A DNA stretch of 64,000 bases from NCBI RefSeq assembly GCF_003336805.1, contig NZ_QFWJ01000010.1, positions 1 through 64,000 of the forward strand, given 5' to 3'. The translations under genes and the position numbers were made by a program. Shown here piece after piece: positions 37,221-46,880 of this stretch. The DNA comes from Marinospirillum perlucidum (GTDB lineage Bacteria; Pseudomonadota; Gammaproteobacteria; Pseudomonadales; Halomonadaceae). Numbering within the stretch: the stretch's first letter is position 1; each line of letters starts with the position of its first letter. Below the pieces are notes generated by a model that had not been told where the DNA came from, searched no databases, and worked only from the letters and a program-made list of their open reading frames with translations.

Positions 37221-38349
37221 TTTTCAATGGAAGTTGCCAGGTGCCCACCTGCACCTGAAAAAAAAGGAAGGGCTGCTAACCCGAATCCACTTGGATGGTT
37301 GGCTGTTGGTTGCTTTGCTAGGCCTGATGGGCTGCGGACTATTAATTCTTTATAGTGCCAGTGGCAGCAGTATGCAGGTCACTCTGGCCCAAATCTATCG
37401 TTTTGGCCTAGCCTTGGTGGTGATGCTGGTCGTAGCCCAGGTACCACCACGTTATATGCGCCGCTGGGCCATCTGGGTCTACCTGGCGACCCTTTTGGCA
37501 CTGGTGGCTGTTCTGATTATAGGGATTGATGCCAAGGGGGCGCAGCGCTGGCTGGTGATGGCGGGTTTCCGTTTTCAGCCCTCGGAGATGATGAAGTTAG
37601 CCTTGCCCTTGATGCTGGCGGCCTACCTGTCACAAAGACATCTTCCCCCCAGTTGGAAACACTTGGGAGCTGCTGCCTGTATTCTGGCTTTGCCGGTTTT
37701 ATTGATTGCCCGCCAACCTGATCTGGGGACTTCCCTGCTGGTGGCGGCAGCCGGACTGGTGGTGCTATTTATGGCGGGGTTGAGCTGGCGCATCATCTTT
37801 TCGTTTATGGTCCTGGCGCTTTCTGCTTTGCCAGCTCTCTGGTGGGTAATGCACGATTACCAGCGCAATCGCGTACTGACTTTTCTTAATCCGGAAAGAG
37901 ATCCTCTGGGGACCGGCTGGAATATTATCCAGTCGACTACAGCGATCGGCTCTGGCGGGCTGCAGGGCAAGGGCTGGCTGGAAGGCACCCAGTCACGCCT
38001 GGAATTTCTTCCCGAAAGGCATACCGATTTTATTATTGCAGTGCTTGCCGAAGAAACCGGACTGATCGGGGTAACCCTTCTGCTGGCACTCTATCTGGTT
38101 ATTATCTGGCGGGGCCTGCTGATCGCCATGTCAGCCGTGGGAACCTTCAGTCGACTCCTGGCTTCTGCGGTGGTTTTTACCTTTTTCGTGTATGTTTTTG
38201 TTAACATAGGCATGGTCAGTGGCCTGCTACCGGTTGTCGGGGTGCCCTTGCCACTGGTCAGTTTCGGGGGGACATCGAGTTTGACGCTCATGGCTGGTTT
38301 TGGCGTCCTCATGTCTATCCACACCCATAATAGCTTGCTGAATAAATAG
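37210..38349 (+). CDS. mrdB: Rod-shape SEDS glycosyltransferase RodA
   Basis: A 379-residue SEDS-family membrane polymerase with about ten transmembrane helices. GLMGCGLLILYSASG near 35, the GGLQGKGWLEGTQSRLEFLPERHTDF region (240-275) with catalytic-loop residues, and the C-terminal VGVPLPLVSFGGTSSL are diagnostic. It polymerises glycan strands with PBP2. I prefer the ATG at 37210 (GGAGGCGA six bases upstream) over a GTG at 37207. Confidence 0.97.
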   Translation: MPRDFQWKLPGAHLHLKKKEGLLTRIHLDGWLLVALLGLMGCGLLILYSASGSSMQVTLAQIYRFGLALVVMLVVAQVPPRYMRRWAIWVYLATLLALVAVLIIGIDAKGAQRWLVMAGFRFQPSEMMKLALPLMLAAYLSQRHLPPSWKHLGAAACILALPVLLIARQPDLGTSLLVAAAGLVVLFMAGLSWRIIFSFMVLALSALPALWWVMHDYQRNRVLTFLNPERDPLGTGWNIIQSTTAIGSGGLQGKGWLEGTQSRLEFLPERHTDFIIAVLAEETGLIGVTLLLALYLVIIWRGLLIAMSAVGTFSRLLASAVVFTFFVYVFVNIGMVSGLLPVVGVPLPLVSFGGTSSLTLMAGFGVLMSIHTHNSLLNK

Positions 38350-38369
38350 ACTGCCCGGGAGCTGTCAGT

Positions 38370-39383
38370 ATGAACTCAAAAAGCCACTTGTTGATTGGTG
38401 TTCTGGTGTTATTCTTGGTGGTGATGAGTGGGCAGGTTGCCGCCAGTGTTTATGATCCCAGTCAGCGCCGGGACGTCGAAGCCTTTATTGATGAGCTGGT
38501 GACCGAGCGGGATTTTGATCGTCTCCTGCTGGAGGAATTGTTTTCCGAGGCCCAGCAGCGTCAGGACGTTCGTGATCTGATGTCTCGCCCAGCAGAAAGA
38601 GTTCTGGCCTGGCATGAATATCGCCAGATCTTTATCACCAATCAACGTATTGCTGCCGGTCGCGAGTTTATGCAGAAGTATGCTGCCACCCTCAACCGGG
38701 CTGAAGAAGAATACGGAGTGGAGGCTGAAGTCATAGCGGCCATTATCGGCATTGAAACCTTTTATGGACGCAACAAGGGACGACATCGCGTGATCGATGC
38801 CTTGGCAACCCTGAGTTTTGATTATCCGGAAGCCGCTTCACGTGATCGCTCTGCCTTTTTTCGCAGCCAGCTGGTCGAATTCCTGAATCTGACCCGCCAG
38901 CAGGGCCTCAATCCTCGCTTGCCACTGGGTTCCTATGCAGGTGCCATGGGCTACCCGCAATTTATTCCCACCAGTTATCGTGATTTTGCCGTGGATTTCA
39001 GCGGTGATGGCTTTATTGATATCTGGACTAATCCGGTGGATGCGATCGGTTCGGTAGCCAACTATTTTAAAGCTCATGGCTGGCAAACCGGTCAGCGCAT
39101 TCTTGTGGAAGCCAATCTCGAGTCCCAGGCAGGCCCTCTGCAAGACTTGCGCCATAACCGTTTTGATCGCCTGCCCCTGGAAGAAGTGATCCAGCAGGGG
39201 CTGTTACCCCGCGAGCCCCTTGATCTCGATACGGCCACTCAAGTGCTGCCCATGGCTTTTAAGCTGGAAGAGGGGGAGCGTTTTGTGATAGGTTTGCCCA
39301 ATTTTTACGTGATTACACGTTATAATCATAGCCGTATGTATGCTTTGGCTGTGTACGAATTGGTTGATGCCTTGCGCCAATAA
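38370..39383 (+). CDS. mltB: Membrane-bound lytic murein transglycosylase B family
   Basis: A 337-residue lytic transglycosylase cleaving glycan strands to anhydro-muropeptides. It has an N-terminal signal peptide of about 25 residues, catalytic Glu in AIIGIETFYGRNKGRHRV near 125, and GSYAGAMGYPQFIPTSYRDFAVDF near 188. Unlike E. coli MltB there is no lipobox Cys after the signal, so this copy is probably periplasmic and soluble or anchored by an uncleaved signal. It sits between mrdB and rlpA, where glycan cleavage and rod-shape functions cluster. Confidence 0.93.
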   Translation: MNSKSHLLIGVLVLFLVVMSGQVAASVYDPSQRRDVEAFIDELVTERDFDRLLLEELFSEAQQRQDVRDLMSRPAERVLAWHEYRQIFITNQRIAAGREFMQKYAATLNRAEEEYGVEAEVIAAIIGIETFYGRNKGRHRVIDALATLSFDYPEAASRDRSAFFRSQLVEFLNLTRQQGLNPRLPLGSYAGAMGYPQFIPTSYRDFAVDFSGDGFIDIWTNPVDAIGSVANYFKAHGWQTGQRILVEANLESQAGPLQDLRHNRFDRLPLEEVIQQGLLPREPLDLDTATQVLPMAFKLEEGERFVIGLPNFYVITRYNHSRMYALAVYELVDALRQ

Positions 39384-39405
39384 ATTTTGATTGAGATCGC
39401 GGAAA

Positions 39406-40263
39406 ATGCCCAGGTACTTGTTTCTTGTCCTTCTGCTCGTGCTGGCCAGTCTGTTGGTGGGCTGCTCGGTGGGCGGTGGTGGTGGTGTTTTCGGTGCTCG
39501 CAGCAGTGGTGGCTACAGCCTGCATGACAAGATAGTCAGCTCGGGCAATGGTCGCTATACCCAACGCCGCGACAGCCTGCCAGCCAACCCGCCGGATGTC
39601 TCCCGGGTTCCTGATGCGCAACCGATACCCGAGCCGCGTAGCCAAAGAGGCAACAGCCCGACCTATACAGTTTTTGGGCGCACCTACCGGGTTCTCGCTT
39701 CCAGTCGTGGATTTACCCAGACGGGGACGGCCTCTTGGTATGGCAGCAAGTTCCATGGTCATGACACCTCCAATGGTGAGGTCTACGACATGTATGCCAT
39801 GTCTGCCGCCCACACACGCTTGCCTCTACCTACTTATGTTCGGGTGACCAATCTGGGCAACGGCAAGCAGGTTATTGTTCGTGTCAATGATCGCGGCCCT
39901 TTTGTGGGCAACCGTATCATTGATCTCTCCTATGCCGCTGCCCATCGGCTGGATATGCTCGAAACCGGTACTGCCAGAGTGCGCCTGGAAGCTTTAGATC
40001 CTTTGGAATGGCAGGCCCGTAATGGCTCCGGCAATTCGGCTGGAGGGAGTGTCTTTCTTCAGGTAGCGGCTTTGGGCAATGCCCAGGCTGCCGAGCGCCT
40101 GCAAGCCAGGGCTAGAGAATTAACCCAGGCACCCGTTCGTGTTGTATCGGATCAATCTCTTTATCGAGTCCAAGTCGGGCCTTTGGAGGAAGCTTCCGCA
40201 GAAGCGGCCATCCGCAAGCTGGAAGCTTCTGAATTAGGTCGTCCCTTTCGTGTACGTCAGTAA
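39406..40263 (+). CDS. rlpA: Septal-ring lipoprotein RlpA, lytic transglycosylase
   Basis: A 285-residue outer-membrane lipoprotein. The lipobox LLVGCS is around residue 20; a low-complexity Gly/Ser linker follows. The double-psi beta-barrel has GTASWYGSKFHGHDTSNGE near 105 and VNDRGPFVGNRIIDLSYAAA near 150, and a C-terminal SPOR domain (about 210-285) binds denuded glycan at the septum. In Pseudomonas RlpA cleaves stem-less glycans. Start placed at the ATG at 39406 rather than an upstream TTG. Confidence 0.94.
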   Translation: MPRYLFLVLLLVLASLLVGCSVGGGGGVFGARSSGGYSLHDKIVSSGNGRYTQRRDSLPANPPDVSRVPDAQPIPEPRSQRGNSPTYTVFGRTYRVLASSRGFTQTGTASWYGSKFHGHDTSNGEVYDMYAMSAAHTRLPLPTYVRVTNLGNGKQVIVRVNDRGPFVGNRIIDLSYAAAHRLDMLETGTARVRLEALDPLEWQARNGSGNSAGGSVFLQVAALGNAQAAERLQARARELTQAPVRVVSDQSLYRVQVGPLEEASAEAAIRKLEASELGRPFRVRQ

Positions 40264-40313
40264 ACCAGTTGCTTTTTCCTAGCAGCTAAAACTCAATAGT
40301 GATCGAGTCGCTC

Positions 40314-41510
40314 ATGATTGTCATGCAATGCAGTAAACAGCTACTAATCCGCTTTGGTCAATCTCTGTCAGGTCTGGGGTTGGCCCTTTTGCTGACAGGG
40401 CTGCTGAGTCAACCCTTGCTGGCCCAGGTGATGATACCTGCACCCCCGCAACTGGCAGCCACTGCCTGGGTGCTGATGGATGCCCACAGTGGCCGGGTTC
40501 TGGCTTCACATAATGCTGAACAGCGTCTGCCGCCAGCCAGTTTGACCAAGATGATGACCAGTTATCTGGTTGAATATGAAATGAATCGGGGCAATATTAC
40601 CCCTGACGAGCGGGTACCCGTCAGTGTCAAAGCCTGGCGGATGCCGGGTTCACGCATGTTTATTCAAGAAGGCACTTTGGTCTCTGTAGAAGATCTGATG
40701 CAGGGTATCATCGTCCAGTCCGGTAATGATGCTTCAGTGGCTATGGCTGAATACCTGGCGGGCAGTGAAGAAGCCTTTGCTGATCTGATGAATCAGCATG
40801 CTCAGCGCCTGGGTATGGATAACACCCAGTTTCGCAACTCCACTGGTCTGCCCGAGGAAGGTCATTACTCTTCGGCCATGGATTTGGCGATCCTGGCACG
40901 AGAAAAGATTATCAATTATCCAGGGCATTACTCACTTTATTCGCAAAAAGAATTTACCTACAACAACATCCGCCAGAGTAATCGCAATACCCTCTTGTGG
41001 AGCGATTCCAGTGTCGATGGCCTGAAAACCGGGCATACAGATGAAGCTGGCTACTGCCTCGTGGCTTCGGCTGTACGTAACGAAATGCGGCTGATTTCAG
41101 TCGTCTTGGGGACCCGTAGCGAAGCTAGCCGTGCCCAGGAAAGTCAGAAGCTTTTGACCTATGGTTTTCGCTATTTTGAAACGCCCAAGCTCTATGAAAA
41201 GTTCCAGGTACTGGATCGTGAAGATGTATGGCAGGGTGAGGTTGATCAAGTTGAGCTAGGTTTGCGTAGTGACCTCTATGCCACCATTCCTCGTGGAGAG
41301 CAGGGCAACCTGCAAGCCCGCGTAGAGGTGGAAAAAACCATTAAGGCACCCATAACTGCCGGTCAGGTCATGGGGCAGCTGGTCGTAACCCTGGGCGAAG
41401 AAGAAGTGGCCCGCGAGCCGTTGGTAGCCTTGCAAAATATTGAAGAGGCGGGCTTTTTCAAACGCATCTGGCACAGCCTGCTGCTGTTCGTGATGGGTTT
41501 GTTCAGTTGA
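40314..41510 (+). CDS. dacA: D-alanyl-D-alanine carboxypeptidase (PBP5/DacA)
   Basis: About 398 residues. It trims the terminal D-Ala of peptidoglycan stem peptides in the periplasm. There is a cleavable signal peptide (cut after LLAQ), then SxxK in PPASLTKMM, SxN in VQSGNDASVAMAEY, KTG in DGLKTGHTDEAGY, a beta-rich C-terminal domain and a terminal amphipathic membrane-anchoring helix (FFKRIWHSLLLFVMGLF). The start is uncertain: in-frame codons at 40299, 40314 and 40323 are possible. It ends the cell-shape block. Confidence 0.96.
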   Translation: MIVMQCSKQLLIRFGQSLSGLGLALLLTGLLSQPLLAQVMIPAPPQLAATAWVLMDAHSGRVLASHNAEQRLPPASLTKMMTSYLVEYEMNRGNITPDERVPVSVKAWRMPGSRMFIQEGTLVSVEDLMQGIIVQSGNDASVAMAEYLAGSEEAFADLMNQHAQRLGMDNTQFRNSTGLPEEGHYSSAMDLAILAREKIINYPGHYSLYSQKEFTYNNIRQSNRNTLLWSDSSVDGLKTGHTDEAGYCLVASAVRNEMRLISVVLGTRSEASRAQESQKLLTYGFRYFETPKLYEKFQVLDREDVWQGEVDQVELGLRSDLYATIPRGEQGNLQARVEVEKTIKAPITAGQVMGQLVVTLGEEEVAREPLVALQNIEEAGFFKRIWHSLLLFVMGLFS

Positions 41511-41528
41511 TGTCCCCTAGGGTATAAT
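41499..41528 (+). promoter_or_regulatory. Sigma-70-type promoter of ybeD-lipB-lipA
   Basis: TTGTTC at 41499-41504, 18 bp spacer, TATAAT at 41523-41528, 33 bases before the ybeD start. The -35 box lies inside the last codons of dacA. Confidence 0.65.
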
Positions 41529-41560
41529 GTTTGACTAAATTACTAGGTTTTAAGTGAGCC

Positions 41561-41848
41561 ATGCAAGACAAGACCAGCGGTCCTCAGGATCAACCACCCA
41601 AAATCGAGTTTCCCTGCCACTTTCCGATTAAAGTGGTGGGTGAGGCTGCACCCGACTTTAAAGCCTGCGTGCTGGATGTCCTGGCAGGTCTGGAAACCAG
41701 CTATCTGAAAGAAACGGTGGAAGTGGTGGATAGCCGTAAGGGACGTTTCCAGTCCATCCGCATCACCATCCACGCTCAAAGTGAGCAGGAACTCACGCGC
41801 CTGCATTCGGCCCTGAAAGAAACCGGCCGAGTTCATATGGTGCTCTAA
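41561..41848 (+). CDS. ybeD: YbeD family (DUF493) protein
   Basis: A 95-residue small cytosolic protein with the ferredoxin-like ACT-type pattern of the YbeD family: KIEFPCHFPIKVVGEAAPDF near 14 and SRKGRFQSIRITIHAQSEQEL near 58. It is conserved between dacA and lipB in gammaproteobacteria; the function is not settled. Its stop codon TAATG overlaps the lipB start by one base, suggesting coupling with lipoate synthesis. Confidence 0.93.
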   Translation: MQDKTSGPQDQPPKIEFPCHFPIKVVGEAAPDFKACVLDVLAGLETSYLKETVEVVDSRKGRFQSIRITIHAQSEQELTRLHSALKETGRVHMVL

Positions 41849-42507
41849 TGAGCGATCCCGGCCTCCTGCAGCTTCGCTACCTGGGGCGTCAGCCTTACGA
41901 ACCCGTGTGGAAGCGGATGCAGGCGTTTACCCAGGAAAGAACCGACGCTGATGCCGACGAACTCTGGATACTGGAACATGATTCCGTGTTTACCCTGGGG
42001 CAGGCAGGCAAGGAAATCCATCTGCTGGATCCGGGCGATATCCCTGTAGTGAAGGTGGATCGCGGTGGCCAGGTCACCTGGCACGGTCCCGGACAGCTGG
42101 TGATCTACCTGCTACTCAACGTCAAGCGCTTGAGCATGGGGGTCAGGGATCTGGTCAACCTGATCGAAGAAAGCATTATCGATTACCTGGCCAGTCTGGG
42201 CATCGAGGCCCAGGCCCGAGCTGATGCGCCCGGTGTTTATGTGGGTGAAGCCAAGATAGCCGCCCTGGGACTCAAAATTCGCCGGGGCTGCAGTTTTCAT
42301 GGCCTGAGCTTTAACCTCGATTGTGAGCTGGAGGCGTTTCGGCGGATTAACCCCTGTGGCTATGCCGGGATGCCGGTCACTCGTCTGGCCGATTTGCGCC
42401 CCGACATTTCTCCCGAGCAGGCCCGTGAAGACCTGCTCCAGATACTTCTGCGTCGCCTCGGGCATCAGCAGATTTCTACAAGCAAGCATTGGCAGGAGCT
42501 GGCATGA
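41848..42507 (+). CDS. lipB: Octanoyl-[ACP]:protein octanoyltransferase
   Basis: A 219-residue enzyme transferring octanoate from ACP to lipoyl domains. [20 protein letters not shown] near 71, the catalytic Lys in [12 protein letters not shown] near 138 and the Cys in [11 protein letters not shown] near 171 are all present. It overlaps lipA by 4 bp and ybeD by one. Confidence 0.97.
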   Translation: MSDPGLLQLRYLGRQPYEPVWKRMQAFTQERTDADADELWILEHDSVFTLGQAGKEIHLLDPGDIPVVKVDRGGQVTWHGPGQLVIYLLLNVKRLSMGVRDLVNLIEESIIDYLASLGIEAQARADAPGVYVGEAKIAALGLKIRRGCSFHGLSFNLDCELEAFRRINPCGYAGMPVTRLADLRPDISPEQAREDLLQILLRRLGHQQISTSKHWQELA

Positions 42508-43469
42508 CAGCAAAGACACAAGCAAAGAAGATCGTTCAGGGTGAAAAGCTGCGCGGTGCTGACAAGACCTCCCGTATTCCGGTCAAGGTGATTCCTACCG
42601 AGACACTGCCCAAGAAACCGGATTGGCTAAGGGTGCGCATGCCGATTTCTCCGGAAATCAACCGCATCAAGGACACCCTGCGCAAGCACAAGCTGAACAC
42701 CGTGTGCGAAGAAGCCTCCTGCCCCAATCTCGGTGAGTGTTTTCATGGTGGTACTGCCACCTTCATGATCATGGGGGACATCTGCACCCGTCGCTGTCCT
42801 TTCTGTGATGTCGCCCATGGTCGGCCCAATCCGCTGGATGAAGATGAACCCCGGGAAATGGCCGAAGCCATTGCCGAGATGAACCTTAAATACGTGGTGA
42901 TCACCTCGGTGGACCGGGATGACCTGCGTGATGGTGGGGCGGGTCATTTCGCCCAGTGCATCAGCGAGCTACGCCAACGCATGAGCAAGCTGGAAATCGA
43001 GGTTTTGGTTCCCGATTTCCGTGGGCGCATGGATATCGCCGTCGATATATTGCGGGAGACCCCTCCGGATGTCTTTAACCACAATCTGGAAACAGTGCCC
43101 GAGCTCTACAAAAAGGTGCGTCCCGGTGCTGATTACCAATGGTCGCTGGATCTGCTCAAGCGCTATAAGGAAGCCTGCCCGGATGTCTTGACCAAATCCG
43201 GTCTGATGCTGGGGGTGGGTGAAACCGATGAGCAGGTTTTGCAGGTCATGCGTGATCTGCGCGCGCATCAGGTGGACATGCTGACCCTGGGCCAATACAT
43301 GCAGCCTTCCAAGGATCACTTGGCAATCGATCGCTGGGTGACGCCCGAACAGTTTGCCTGGTTTGCCGAAGAAGGTTACAAAATGGGCTTTAAGCACATA
43401 GCTTCAGGCCCGCTGGTGCGTTCCTCCTACCATGCTGACAAGCAGGCGCACGGTGAAAAGGTGGGCTAG
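42504..43469 (+). CDS. lipA: Lipoyl synthase
   Basis: A 321-residue radical SAM enzyme inserting two sulfurs into octanoyl groups, the same length as E. coli LipA when started at the ATG overlapping the lipB stop. The auxiliary cluster is [12 protein letters not shown], the radical SAM cluster [10 protein letters not shown], and the closing Ser ligand lies in [11 protein letters not shown]. It converges on ispE with a 4-bp overlap of the coding ends. Confidence 0.97.
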   Translation: MTAKTQAKKIVQGEKLRGADKTSRIPVKVIPTETLPKKPDWLRVRMPISPEINRIKDTLRKHKLNTVCEEASCPNLGECFHGGTATFMIMGDICTRRCPFCDVAHGRPNPLDEDEPREMAEAIAEMNLKYVVITSVDRDDLRDGGAGHFAQCISELRQRMSKLEIEVLVPDFRGRMDIAVDILRETPPDVFNHNLETVPELYKKVRPGADYQWSLDLLKRYKEACPDVLTKSGLMLGVGETDEQVLQVMRDLRAHQVDMLTLGQYMQPSKDHLAIDRWVTPEQFAWFAEEGYKMGFKHIASGPLVRSSYHADKQAHGEKVG

Positions 43470-44332
43470 GCCATAACGGCCAGTTGCCGGTGGGCTGGCG
43501 AGCGGTTGCAACCCTTAGCCAGCCAGCCGCGCGCACCCTGCATTTGCAGTTCTTTCGGCAGCTCTTCCAGCAGTTGCCGCCCCTGACTTGCTTCATCAAT
43601 TACTGCGTAGATACAAGCACCGGTTCCCGTGAGGAAAGGCTGGAGGCCAGCGGCTTGCAGCCATTCAAAGCCCTGGTCGACTGCCGGGTAGAGTTCGCGA
43701 GCCAAGCTGGTGAAAACATTGTGGCCTAGCTGTGCCTGGGCTTGATGAGGTGTGATGCGCGTGCTCTGACGATTCAGCTCAGGGTGACGGAAAAAGTCGG
43801 CGGTGCTGCAAGAGCAGCCGGGATGCAGAATGAGGTAGTCCTTTTCTTCAACAGCCCAGGGCTGCAGCTGCTCACCGATCCCTTCAGCCCAGGCGGTTTC
43901 ACCGCGCAGGAAGACGGGCACATCTGCACCCAGTTGTAATCCCAACTTGGCCAGCTGATCCAGATCTAATCTTAGATCCCAGAGGTGGTTCAGTGCCAGA
44001 AGAGTGGTTGCTGCATCAGAACTGCCTGCACCCAGGCCCCCGCCCATAGGAAGCTGCTTGTCGATGCGAATGCTGACACCCTGGCTTGGATTGGCGCGAT
44101 AAGTAGCCAAAAGCTGTGCCGCTTTCCAGACCAGATTGTTTTCGCGGGGAACACCGGGGAGGGGTGTTTCCAGCTGGATTTCACCATCCTTGCGCAGGGT
44201 AAAATCCAATTCGTCACTAATATCCAGAAAGTGAAACAGGGTTTGCAGCTCATGGTAGCCATCGGGTCGCTGGCCGGTGATCTGTAAAAAGAGGTTGAGC
44301 TTGGCTGGAGCCGGAAGACTGAGTTGCTTCAT
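43466..44332 (-). CDS. ispE: 4-diphosphocytidyl-2-C-methyl-D-erythritol kinase
   Basis: A 288-residue GHMP kinase of the MEP isoprenoid pathway. [22 protein letters not shown] at the N-terminus and the ATP loop [20 protein letters not shown] near 95 identify it. The C-terminal glycine motif [13 protein letters not shown] matches GHMP motif 3. It is third in a TPR-lipoprotein-lolB-ispE operon (ATGA overlap with lolB). The usual Pseudomonas continuation (a tRNA and prs) is absent; lipA faces it instead. Confidence 0.96.
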   Translation of the reverse strand: MKQLSLPAPAKLNLFLQITGQRPDGYHELQTLFHFLDISDELDFTLRKDGEIQLETPLPGVPRENNLVWKAAQLLATYRANPSQGVSIRIDKQLPMGGGLGAGSSDAATTLLALNHLWDLRLDLDQLAKLGLQLGADVPVFLRGETAWAEGIGEQLQPWAVEEKDYLILHPGCSCSTADFFRHPELNRQSTRITPHQAQAQLGHNVFTSLARELYPAVDQGFEWLQAAGLQPFLTGTGACIYAVIDEASQGRQLLEELPKELQMQGARGWLAKGCNRSPAHRQLAVMA

Positions 44333-44931
44333 GGTTGTTCAGCGAAATCCTGTTCGTTGGACGAAAAAAGTTGCCAGCTGTGGATCGCCAGGCGAATTTC
44401 CAGGTCACCCTGATTAGCTACCAGGAGGGCTGGTAAACGCCGCTCCTCGACCTGGGTAAAGCGTCGCCATTCCAGCTGCCAACCATCCTGAAGGAGGCTG
44501 GAAGTATTGAGCTGCTGGTAGGGGCCTGGAGCGGGTAATCCGCGAATCCAGTAGACCATATTGGACAGGGGTAGCTGCAATCCCAGCCCCTGGCGAAGCA
44601 GCTGTTCCGGGCTGGCGGCCTGCAACGTCTGGCCATCTGAAGTGACCAGGGTGACATAAAAAGGGCGGCCATCCAGGCGGGCACTGCCCTGGCCCAGAGG
44701 GCCAAAAATCTGTAATTGATAAGAGTAGCCGTCCTGCTGCCAATCAAGATTAAGGGTTTGACCGTCATTGGGGGTCTTGATTGCCAGGCGCCCTTGGGCT
44801 CGCCAATGCCAGAGTTCGGCATTAGGCAGGAGTTCTTCCTGGGCGGGAGGTGGCAGTGGCTGGCTGGAGCAGGCTGCCAACAGGGAAAGCAGTAATAGCA
44901 GGAGCAGCGGTTTTTTGATGCCTGCCAGCAT
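44329..44931 (-). CDS. lolB: Outer-membrane lipoprotein insertion protein LolB
   Basis: A 200-residue lipoprotein receiving lipoproteins from LolA at the outer membrane. The signal peptide ends in the lipobox LLAACS near residue 21. WHWRAQGRLAIKTPNDGQTLNLDWQQ near 42 and the SNMVYWIRGLPAPG loop near 128 match LolB. The start overlaps the upstream TPR gene by one base (TAATG) and its stop overlaps ispE by four. Confidence 0.93.
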   Translation of the reverse strand: MLAGIKKPLLLLLLLSLLAACSSQPLPPPAQEELLPNAELWHWRAQGRLAIKTPNDGQTLNLDWQQDGYSYQLQIFGPLGQGSARLDGRPFYVTLVTSDGQTLQAASPEQLLRQGLGLQLPLSNMVYWIRGLPAPGPYQQLNTSSLLQDGWQLEWRRFTQVEERRLPALLVANQGDLEIRLAIHSWQLFSSNEQDFAEQP

Positions 44932-46736
44932 TAGCGAGCCTCCAGTTGGGGTTTTCTTTGCAGGAGCTGGTCGATCAGCGGAGTGGGGTCTTGTTGACGC
45001 AATTCATTCAGGAGTTGTCGGGCCTGTTGGTGTTCACCCATTTCCCAGAGGACTTCAACCAGATGCACGCCAATTTCCTCGTCCGGGAGGCGTTCATAGG
45101 CGGTTTCCAGGTGTTCCCTGGCTTCCTCCAGGCGATCCAGACGGAACAGGGCCCAGCCCAGGGAATCCAGAATCTCCGGAGCTTCACTGTTGAGGGCGTG
45201 AGCTTTACGAATCAGCAGGAGGCCCTCGTTGATACGGTCGTCTGTATGCTTAACCAGGGTATAGCCCAGGGCATTGAGGGCCATGGCATTATTGGGTTCC
45301 AACTCCAGCAGCTGCCTCAAGTCAGCTTCCATTTGATCCAGGTGACCGAGTTCGTATTCCAGCAGGGCTCGTGAATATAGCAGGGGTGTGGACTCTTTCC
45401 CCCTGGGCAGGAGTTCCCGGCCGCCATCAACCCACTCAAGGGCAGCCGTTAGTTGCTCTTCCTGGCGTAAAAGCTGTTCTCCCATGAGCGTCAAGGGGGT
45501 GATCAGCTCCGGAGCCTTTTGCCGATTTCTGTCCAGGAGTTCCAGCGCCGGGCCTGTACCTCTGTGTTGTTCCAGCAGAAGGTTAACACCGGCTCGCGAG
45601 GCCTCCAGCAAGGCCTGGCCGGAATCGACAGCGGCATAAAAATCAAGTGCTCTTTGCCTGTTACCCTGTCTCTGGGCTGCTTCACCGAGAAGAAGATAAG
45701 CCTGGTCGGCCAGGGCTTCATCTCGGGTCAGGGGTTGCAGGGTCGCCTCAGCAGCCGGGTACTGACGGGTTTCCATTTGAATACGAGCCAGGGCCAGGCG
45801 TATTTGCGGATTTTCCGGTTGCAGCCTGAGAATGCGGTCAAAGGTGTTTTCTGCCGCTTGCAGTTGTTGGTTTTCCAGTTGGGTTCGAGCGACCTCCAGC
45901 CACAGGCGGATTTCCTCGGGTTTTTCTTTCAGGGCCTGCTGGAGTAGCTCCAGGGCTGCCTGCATTTTATTCTCCGCTCTATACAGACGCGCTTGCAATT
46001 GCAGGGCGCGGATACGCAGAGGATCCAGCTCTAACGCCTGATCCAGGTGGGACTGGGTCTGCTGTTTACGTCCCAGTTCCCAGCTGATCAGTGCCAGCGC
46101 TGTCTGCAGATCTGCACTGGGTTGGGCTCGATTCTGGCTTTCCTGTAGCATCAATTGATAGAGTTCTTGCAGAAGCGGATGGCCGGTTTCGGAAAGATGC
46201 CCGGCCAGGAGGGCAAAATTGCTGTCGCCACTCAGTTGTTCATAACGCAGCAGGTGCTCAAATGCCTGCAGGTAGTCTTCGTTCTGCAACAACAAGCCGG
46301 CAGCGGTTCTCTGGGCATCGGGGTTGTCAGGAGCAGCATCGGCCCAGATGATGGCGGCATCCAAGGCAGCCTGTTGTTGTTGGGCGAACTGGGCAATCCA
46401 GGTGGCTCTTTCAGCGATTTCGGCCTTGCGGGTTTGTATGGCCAGATCGATGTAGGTGTCCAGGGTGAAATCCAGTAGATTGCGTTGACCGGCCAACTCA
46501 GCACTCAGCAGGCGGTAGGTCAGATTTTGATCCAGGCCCTGAACGGGAGGGTAGTCCTGCTCGGAGGCATGGATATAGAGTTGGGGTTGTCTGGCTTCTC
46601 CCAGACTCACGCGGCCAGGCGCTTGGGCTTCAGGCTGGGTGGCGCAGCCAGCGAGTAACAACAGCAAACTTGCTGTAGGCACCAGCAGCAAACGGCTCAG
46701 GCCAGCAGGAAGGGAAAAATTATAAAGGCTAAACAT
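44931..46736 (-). CDS. TPR-repeat lipoprotein
   Basis: A 601-residue protein from the ATG at 46736. The signal peptide has lipobox LLAGCA at about residue 30. The rest is a helical solenoid of tetratricopeptide repeats from about 90 to 595 (for example PENPQIRLALARIQMETRQY and LEPNNAMALNALGYTLVKH). A homologue commonly precedes lolB in Pseudomonas-like genomes. Probably outer-membrane anchored and periplasmic; partners unknown. It is the first gene of the lolB-ispE operon and divergent from hemA, with 144 bp between them. Confidence 0.87.
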   Translation of the reverse strand: MFSLYNFSLPAGLSRLLLVPTASLLLLLAGCATQPEAQAPGRVSLGEARQPQLYIHASEQDYPPVQGLDQNLTYRLLSAELAGQRNLLDFTLDTYIDLAIQTRKAEIAERATWIAQFAQQQQAALDAAIIWADAAPDNPDAQRTAAGLLLQNEDYLQAFEHLLRYEQLSGDSNFALLAGHLSETGHPLLQELYQLMLQESQNRAQPSADLQTALALISWELGRKQQTQSHLDQALELDPLRIRALQLQARLYRAENKMQAALELLQQALKEKPEEIRLWLEVARTQLENQQLQAAENTFDRILRLQPENPQIRLALARIQMETRQYPAAEATLQPLTRDEALADQAYLLLGEAAQRQGNRQRALDFYAAVDSGQALLEASRAGVNLLLEQHRGTGPALELLDRNRQKAPELITPLTLMGEQLLRQEEQLTAALEWVDGGRELLPRGKESTPLLYSRALLEYELGHLDQMEADLRQLLELEPNNAMALNALGYTLVKHTDDRINEGLLLIRKAHALNSEAPEILDSLGWALFRLDRLEEAREHLETAYERLPDEEIGVHLVEVLWEMGEHQQARQLLNELRQQDPTPLIDQLLQRKPQLEAR

Positions 46737-46880
46737 GCGCGTTGAGTCTGGTTTCGGTTTTGATTGTGCTATCATAACGTCCTTATAGCCAGCTGCCCTG
46801 CAATTTATGTAAGCGGTTGTTTTTTATTGCACGTTTTCTGCCCCTGGTTGAAGGGGGGAGCCGACTTCTTGGAGTGACGT

